DNA of 64,000 nucleotides. Origin: JAPYWM01 sp964489015. GTDB taxonomy: Bacteria; Bacteroidota; Bacteroidia; SpSt-205. The position numbers and the translations under genes were made by a program. Location of the stretch: NCBI GenBank assembly GCA_964489015.1, contig CAZAXD010000001.1:186001-250000 (forward strand). The letters run 5' to 3'. The stretch's first letter is position 1. Every line of letters begins with the position of its first letter. Under the pieces are notes generated by a model that worked only from the letters and a program-made list of their open reading frames with translations, did not search any database and was not told the origin of the DNA. Below, piece after piece: positions 59,776 through 64,000 of this stretch.

Positions 59776-60159
59776 ATGGCAGACTTGAAAGCCCTAGCAG
59801 AAACGTTGGTAAGCCTTACCGTGAAAGAAGTTAATGAACTGGCGGCAATTTTAGAGAATGAGTATGGCATTAAGCCGGCAGCGGCTGCGCCGGTCATGAT
59901 AGCAGCAGCGGGTCCGGCCGCCGCTGCCCCGCCAGAAGCCCCGGCTAAGACGGAGTTTGATGTCATTCTCAAAGCCCCTGGTGAAAAGAAACTCGATGTG
60001 GTCAAGGTGGTTAAGAACATTACGGGCCTTGGTCTCAAAGAGGCGAAAGAGCTCGTTGATAAAGCCCCCCAACCCATCAAAGAAAAAATCTCGAAGGAGG
60101 AGGCCGAAGCGATTCGTCAGCAGCTAGCCGAACTCGGAGCGGACGTCGAGGTTAAGTGA
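59776..60159 (+). CDS. rplL: 50S ribosomal protein L7/L12
   Basis: The acidic stalk protein that recruits translational GTPases. The 127 residues are an N-terminal dimerisation domain (LVSLTVKEVNELAAILENEYGI), an Ala/Pro-rich hinge (KPAAAAPVMIAAAGPAAAAPPEAPA) and the C-terminal GTPase-contact domain (FDVILKAPGEKKLDVVKVVKNITGLGLKEAKELVD). A hairpin follows in the 94-bp gap before rpoB. Confidence 0.98.
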   Translation: MADLKALAETLVSLTVKEVNELAAILENEYGIKPAAAAPVMIAAAGPAAAAPPEAPAKTEFDVILKAPGEKKLDVVKVVKNITGLGLKEAKELVDKAPQPIKEKISKEEAEAIRQQLAELGADVEVK

Positions 60160-60191
60160 GTGCGCGTTTCTTACCGCTCCCGCCTTTGCCC

Positions 60192-60231
60192 GCATCTTCC
60201 CGAAAACCGGGTAGGTGCTGGCTTTTGTTTT
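60192..60231 (+). terminator. Hairpin between rplL and rpoB, possible attenuator
   Basis: GCATCTTCCCG (60192-60202) pairs with CGGGTAGGTGC (60208-60218) around a 5-nt loop, with one mismatch and one G-T pair, followed by CTTTTGTTTT. Its place between L7/L12 and beta suggests partial termination that lowers polymerase expression relative to ribosomal proteins. Confidence 0.7.
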
Positions 60232-60253
60232 GACCCATTTATAGTGCCAATGT

Positions 60254-63200
60254 ATGAGTAATGCACGCATTCGATTTGGGGTTCATCGCCCCCGTATAGA
60301 TGTGCCCGACCTCTTATCGATTCAACTCGATTCCTTTCGGGCTTTCATGGATCTCAATACCCCTCCGGAGAAGCAGACCAGTGAGGGCTTGTACCACGTA
60401 TTCAAGGAGCACTTTCCTGTCCGTGACTCGAAGGAGGAGTATGAGATGAACTTTGAAGGGTACTTGCTAGACCCTCCGCGTTATACGCCGGAAGAGTGCA
60501 AGGAGCGTGGGCTGACATATGGGGTTCAGCTGAAGGTGCGCTTTTCGCTATATCCCCTCAAGCCAGACAACGAGGTCTTTCGGCCCAAGGAAGAGTGGGT
60601 ATACTTAGGGGTTGTTCCGTACATGACGCCGCGTGGAACCTTTATCGTGAGCGGTGTCGAGCGGGTGGTGATTAATCAACTTCATCGCTCACCAGGCATA
60701 CTCTTCTCGGCAGCCCAGCGCGCAGGTACGGCTGAAAAGACTTATGGGGCTAAAGTCATACCCCAAAAAGGGACGTGGATCGAGTTTGCTACGGATTCGA
60801 CGGGCTTCACGCGGGTCTACCTGGACCGTAAAAAGGCTATTCCCGTGACGCTTCTGCTGCGTGCCATGGGGTACGGCACGGATGCGGAGCTCGTACGCCT
60901 CTTTAACCTAGCGGAGGAGGTCCAAATCAAGCCCGGTGCTAAGAAGGCCTTTCAAGCTTATGTAGGTCGTAAGCTGGCTACCCGCATCGTATCGGCGCAC
61001 CAGGAGGAAATGGTCGACCCAGAAACGGGTGAAATGACCGCTATCCAGCGCTTCCAGCAGCTCTACGACGTAGGACATGTCTTGTCCGAAGAAGACTGGC
61101 AAACCTTCTCTGAGCAGCGCATTGATCGCCTATTCCTGCTTAGGCCGGAATACGAGGATGAGCGCCATATCATCCTGGCTTCGTTGCGAAAGGACCCCAC
61201 GTACTCTGTTACGACTGCTTGCCAGGAGATTTACAAGCTCTTGCGTGGCACGGACAACCAGGTCGATGCCGAGACGGCTCGTCAGTACATCGAAAAGCAG
61301 ATTTTATCAGATAAGCGCTACGACTTGGGGCGGGTTGGCCGTCATCAGCTCAACCGCAAACTTTACGGCGAGCAGCGGTATGATTCGCCTATTTTGCTGG
61401 TGGAGGACATCGTGGCGATCATTCAGCACCTGCACCAGCTTATGCGCGGCAAGGTCGAGCCCGATGAAGAAGATCACCTTAGCCACCGACGAATCCGTAC
61501 CGTGGGTGAGCACATGCAGACGCAGTTTTCGCTGGGTCTCTCTCGGCTGGCCAAAGGCGTCCGAGAAAAGATGAGCACGATGGAGTCCGAGGACTTCAAA
61601 CCGAGTGACGTCGTCAATCCCAAGGCCTTTGCTAGCGCCGTTAATCAATTTTTTGCACGAGGTCAGCTCAGTCAGCTGGTAGACCAGACTAATCCGCTCT
61701 CGGAGCTTGCCCATAAGCGCCGTATCTCGGCGGTAGGCCCCGGCGGCTTGTCTCGAGAACATGCGGGCTTTGAAGCGCGGGACGTCCACTTCTCGCATTA
61801 TGGCCGAATCTGCCCCATTGAGACGCCCGAAGGGGCTAATATCGGTCTCATCAATTCCCTGGCTATTTATGCCCGCATCAATGATCTCGGCTTCATCGAA
61901 ACGCCCTATCATGTCTTGGAGGGAGGCAAGCCCGACTTTAGCCAAATGCTTTACCTGACGGCGGATCAGGAAGAGCACTATGCCATCGCGCCGCTTAGCC
62001 CTTTCCTCAATGGCCATACCCCTTCTGAAATTCAGGTTCGGTACGCAGGCGAGTACCCGGAGATTACGCCTAATGAGGTTCGCTTCGTAGACGTAGCGAC
62101 TGATCAGGTCCTTGGCTTGTCTGCGGCTCTGATTCCATTTTTGGAGCATGATGATGCCAACCGGGCGCTCATGGGCTCCAACATGCAGCGTCAGGCCGTG
62201 CCGCTTGTCCGGCCAGAAGCGCCTATCGTCGGCACTGGCATGGAAAAGCATGTGGCGCGCGATTCGCGGGTCCTGATTTATGCGGAGTACCCCGGAACGG
62301 TCGAGTACGTAGATGCCACCCGAATCCGGATTCGTTATGACCGGCCTATTGAGGAAGCTCTCGTCTCTTTCGAAGACGATGTGGTAGAGTACGAAGTGCC
62401 GAAGTTTCGGCGCACGAACGAAAACACCTGCTTCAACCTTCGTCCGCTTGTCTCCAAGGGGCAGCGCGTGGAAGCAGGCCAGCCCCTCGTGGAAGGCTTC
62501 TCCATAGAAAAAGGGGAGCTCGCCCTTGGCAAAAATCTCCTTGTCGCCTTCATGCCCTGGCAAGGCTACAACTTTGAGGACGCTATCGTTATCTCGCAGC
62601 GTCTCGTTCAGGATGATGTCTTTACCTCCATCGCGATACAGGAGTTTGAGGTGGAAGTCCGGGAAACCAAAGCCGGTCCCGAGGAACTGAGCCGAGAGCT
62701 GCCGAATGAGTCGCAGGAGCGCACCAAGCATCTGGACGAAGAGGGGATCGTCTGCGTGGGGACCGAAGTGCGAGAAGGCGATATTCTAGTGGGTAAAGTA
62801 ACGCCTAAGGGGCAGAGCTCGGACGCCTCGCCAGAGGAGAAGCTCTTGCGTCAGATCTTTGGTGAACGCAGTGCTGATGTCAAAAGCACGTCTCTCCTAA
62901 TGCCCCCAGCTACGCATGGTTACGTCATTGGTACCCGCCTTTATCGAAAAGACCGCCGAGTCGCTTCGCCAGAGGAACGAAAAGAAAAGGAGAGAGCGCT
63001 GGAGGCCCAGTTTGAACGGCAGGTCCTGGCCCTGCGTACCAAAATGCATGAAAAGCTCTCACAGCTCCTCGAGGGCAAAAAGCTCGTCTCCCTCCGGGAT
63101 AAGTACAATCAAGAGCTATTACCTGCCTCGAAAAAAGTCACGCCCCGCTGGATGGCCACCCTCCAGTATGAAGAGGTGAATCCCACTGGCTGGACTGATG

Positions 63201-64000
63201 ATCCGCACACGAATCTCCTCATTGAACGCCTTTTCCAAAACTACATGGCGCTTTACAGCCGTTATGAAGCAGACCTCAAACGGGAAAAGTATCATTTGAT
63301 AGCCGGAGATGAGCTTTCGAATGGGGTGCTCAAACTAGCCAAGGTTTACGTGGCTACTAAGCGCAAGATCAAAGTAGGGGACAAGCTCGCCGGCCGTCAC
63401 GGTAATAAGGGCGTGATCGCCAAAGTAGCCGCGATTGAAGACATGCCTTATCTGGAGGATGGGACGCCAGTTGATATCGTTCTCAATCCGCTAGGTGTGC
63501 CTTCTCGGATGAATATTGGTCAGATCTTCGAAGCGATTTTGGGGTGGGCTGGGCAAAAACTGTGGGTTCGCTATGAGGTCCCGCCGTTTGCGGGGGCGGG
63601 CTATGCGCAAGTGAATGCCGAGCTTGAAAAGGCGGGGCTCCCGAAGGATGGTCGGGTCTACCTTTATGACGGCTTGACTGGCGAGCGCTTTGACCAGCCG
63701 GCTACCGTGGGCGTCATTTACATGCTCAAGCTTGATCACATGGTCGATGACAAGATGCACGCTCGTTCGGTAGGGCCTTATGGGGTGGTGACCTCGCAGC
63801 CGCTCGGTGGAAAAGCCCACTTTGGGGGTCAGCGCTTCGGTGAGATGGAGGTCTGGGCCCTTGAAGCGTTTGGAGCCGCCAATCTCCTTCAGGAGCTCCT
63901 CACGATAAAGTCTGACGACGTGGACGGCCGCATGAAAGCCCACGAAGCCATCATTCGCGGGGAAAATATCTCCTACTTTGGGGTGCCCGATTCCTTCCAG
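60254..64000 (+). CDS. rpoB: DNA-directed RNA polymerase subunit beta (3' end outside window)
   Basis: The beta subunit of RNA polymerase, 1249 codons visible and open at the window edge. It starts with ATG at 60254 (MSNARIRFGVHRP), and the last codons read NISYFGVPDSFQ, which is close to the normal C-terminus. The rifampicin region GQLSQLVDQTNPLSELAHKRRISAVGPGGL (about 61655-61750) keeps the Gln, Asp, His, Arg and Ser at the usual resistance positions, so a sensitive-type pocket is expected. RDVHFSHYGRICPIETPEGANIGL and GDKLAGRHGNKGVI are intact. No Shine-Dalgarno sequence precedes the start. A 474-residue antisense frame (61307-62731) is a composition shadow. Confidence 0.98.
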   Translation, partial: MSNARIRFGVHRPRIDVPDLLSIQLDSFRAFMDLNTPPEKQTSEGLYHVFKEHFPVRDSKEEYEMNFEGYLLDPPRYTPEECKERGLTYGVQLKVRFSLYPLKPDNEVFRPKEEWVYLGVVPYMTPRGTFIVSGVERVVINQLHRSPGILFSAAQRAGTAEKTYGAKVIPQKGTWIEFATDSTGFTRVYLDRKKAIPVTLLLRAMGYGTDAELVRLFNLAEEVQIKPGAKKAFQAYVGRKLATRIVSAHQEEMVDPETGEMTAIQRFQQLYDVGHVLSEEDWQTFSEQRIDRLFLLRPEYEDERHIILASLRKDPTYSVTTACQEIYKLLRGTDNQVDAETARQYIEKQILSDKRYDLGRVGRHQLNRKLYGEQRYDSPILLVEDIVAIIQHLHQLMRGKVEPDEEDHLSHRRIRTVGEHMQTQFSLGLSRLAKGVREKMSTMESEDFKPSDVVNPKAFASAVNQFFARGQLSQLVDQTNPLSELAHKRRISAVGPGGLSREHAGFEARDVHFSHYGRICPIETPEGANIGLINSLAIYARINDLGFIETPYHVLEGGKPDFSQMLYLTADQEEHYAIAPLSPFLNGHTPSEIQVRYAGEYPEITPNEVRFVDVATDQVLGLSAALIPFLEHDDANRALMGSNMQRQAVPLVRPEAPIVGTGMEKHVARDSRVLIYAEYPGTVEYVDATRIRIRYDRPIEEALVSFEDDVVEYEVPKFRRTNENTCFNLRPLVSKGQRVEAGQPLVEGFSIEKGELALGKNLLVAFMPWQGYNFEDAIVISQRLVQDDVFTSIAIQEFEVEVRETKAGPEELSRELPNESQERTKHLDEEGIVCVGTEVREGDILVGKVTPKGQSSDASPEEKLLRQIFGERSADVKSTSLLMPPATHGYVIGTRLYRKDRRVASPEERKEKERALEAQFERQVLALRTKMHEKLSQLLEGKKLVSLRDKYNQELLPASKKVTPRWMATLQYEEVNPTGWTDDPHTNLLIERLFQNYMALYSRYEADLKREKYHLIAGDELSNGVLKLAKVYVATKRKIKVGDKLAGRHGNKGVIAKVAAIEDMPYLEDGTPVDIVLNPLGVPSRMNIGQIFEAILGWAGQKLWVRYEVPPFAGAGYAQVNAELEKAGLPKDGRVYLYDGLTGERFDQPATVGVIYMLKLDHMVDDKMHARSVGPYGVVTSQPLGGKAHFGGQRFGEMEVWALEAFGAANLLQELLTIKSDDVDGRMKAHEAIIRGENISYFGVPDSFQ

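Noticed and set aside
61307..62731. 474-codon open frame antisense to rpoB
   Set aside because: It lies wholly inside conserved rpoB sequence and shows no recognisable domain or promoter.

Overview
The window is a gene-dense chromosomal segment of a Bacteroidota bacterium. The evidence is promoter boxes of the form TAnnTTTG, type IX secretion (T9SS) proteins (a gingipain-type PorU2-like protease, sorting-domain surface proteins, a PorE-like OmpA protein), a fused SecDF, a Bacteroidota-type YidC, and no recognisable Shine-Dalgarno sequences even at ribosomal protein genes. G+C looks to be in the mid-50s by eye, high for the phylum. I do not assign a genus. No rRNA, insertion sequence, prophage or CRISPR array was seen, and no gene-free stretch exceeds about 160 bases.

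Layout. 1-2794 (+): 3' part of leucyl aminopeptidase, pdxA and an unknown gene. 2847-13620 (-): a tightly packed, often overlapping run: WecA/TagO-like transferase, glycosyltransferase, PurF-like amidotransferase, MurQ, ACP phosphodiesterase, LOG-family protein, degenerate GT51 protein, MltG, thioesterase, BrkB-type membrane protein, and NuoG behind its own promoter. 13675-17883 (+): gcvT, a comB-like phosphatase, an RlmI-type methyltransferase, a membrane protein and a secreted protein whose signal peptide looks frameshifted. 17880-21236 (-): an orphan RND pump. 21342-26375 (+): PorU2-like protease. 26413-33272 (+): tRNA-Gly, tRNA-Leu, a small conserved protein, a LolC-like permease, PorE-like OmpA protein, secDF, PstS-like lipoprotein. 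33269-36458 (-): AAA+ chelatase-like ATPase, pdxH, ilvE. 36504-37427 (+): S66 peptidase. 37405-40219 (-): a phospho-signalling cassette (PP2C phosphatase, VWA-like/FHA membrane protein, FHA protein with four TQ repeats). 40273-43377 (+): CzcA-type RND pump. 43310-44746 (-): an outer-membrane protein and scpA. 44779-50345 (+): yidC, a TPR protein, a beta-propeller T9SS cargo, rplU-rpmA and a terminator. 50501-55870 (+): a PKD surface protein and two beta-barrel proteins. 55986-64000 (+): the tRNA-Thr, tuf, tRNA-Trp, secE, nusG, rplKAJL, rpoB informational locus; rpoB runs off the end.

The most striking signal is how genes start. In 16 cases the TAnnTTTG (or TTTCTTTG) box ends only 4-8 nt before the start codon, so the transcripts should be leaderless or nearly so. 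Where a gene follows a tRNA (tuf, secE, and the small protein after tRNA-Leu), the start codon lies 2-7 nt after the tRNA 3' end, so tRNA 3' processing would also create a leaderless mRNA. The boxes also correct many gene starts: several longest open frames run upstream through the promoter. Divergent pairs such as scpA/yidC fit two promoters into about 32 bp.

Functional themes are envelope building and protein export (SecDF, YidC, SecE, MltG, GT51-like, MurQ, WecA-like, BrkB, LolC-like, T9SS parts), vitamin B6 and amino-acid metabolism (PdxA, PdxH, IlvE, GcvT), and FHA/PP2C phospho-signalling with no kinase in the window.
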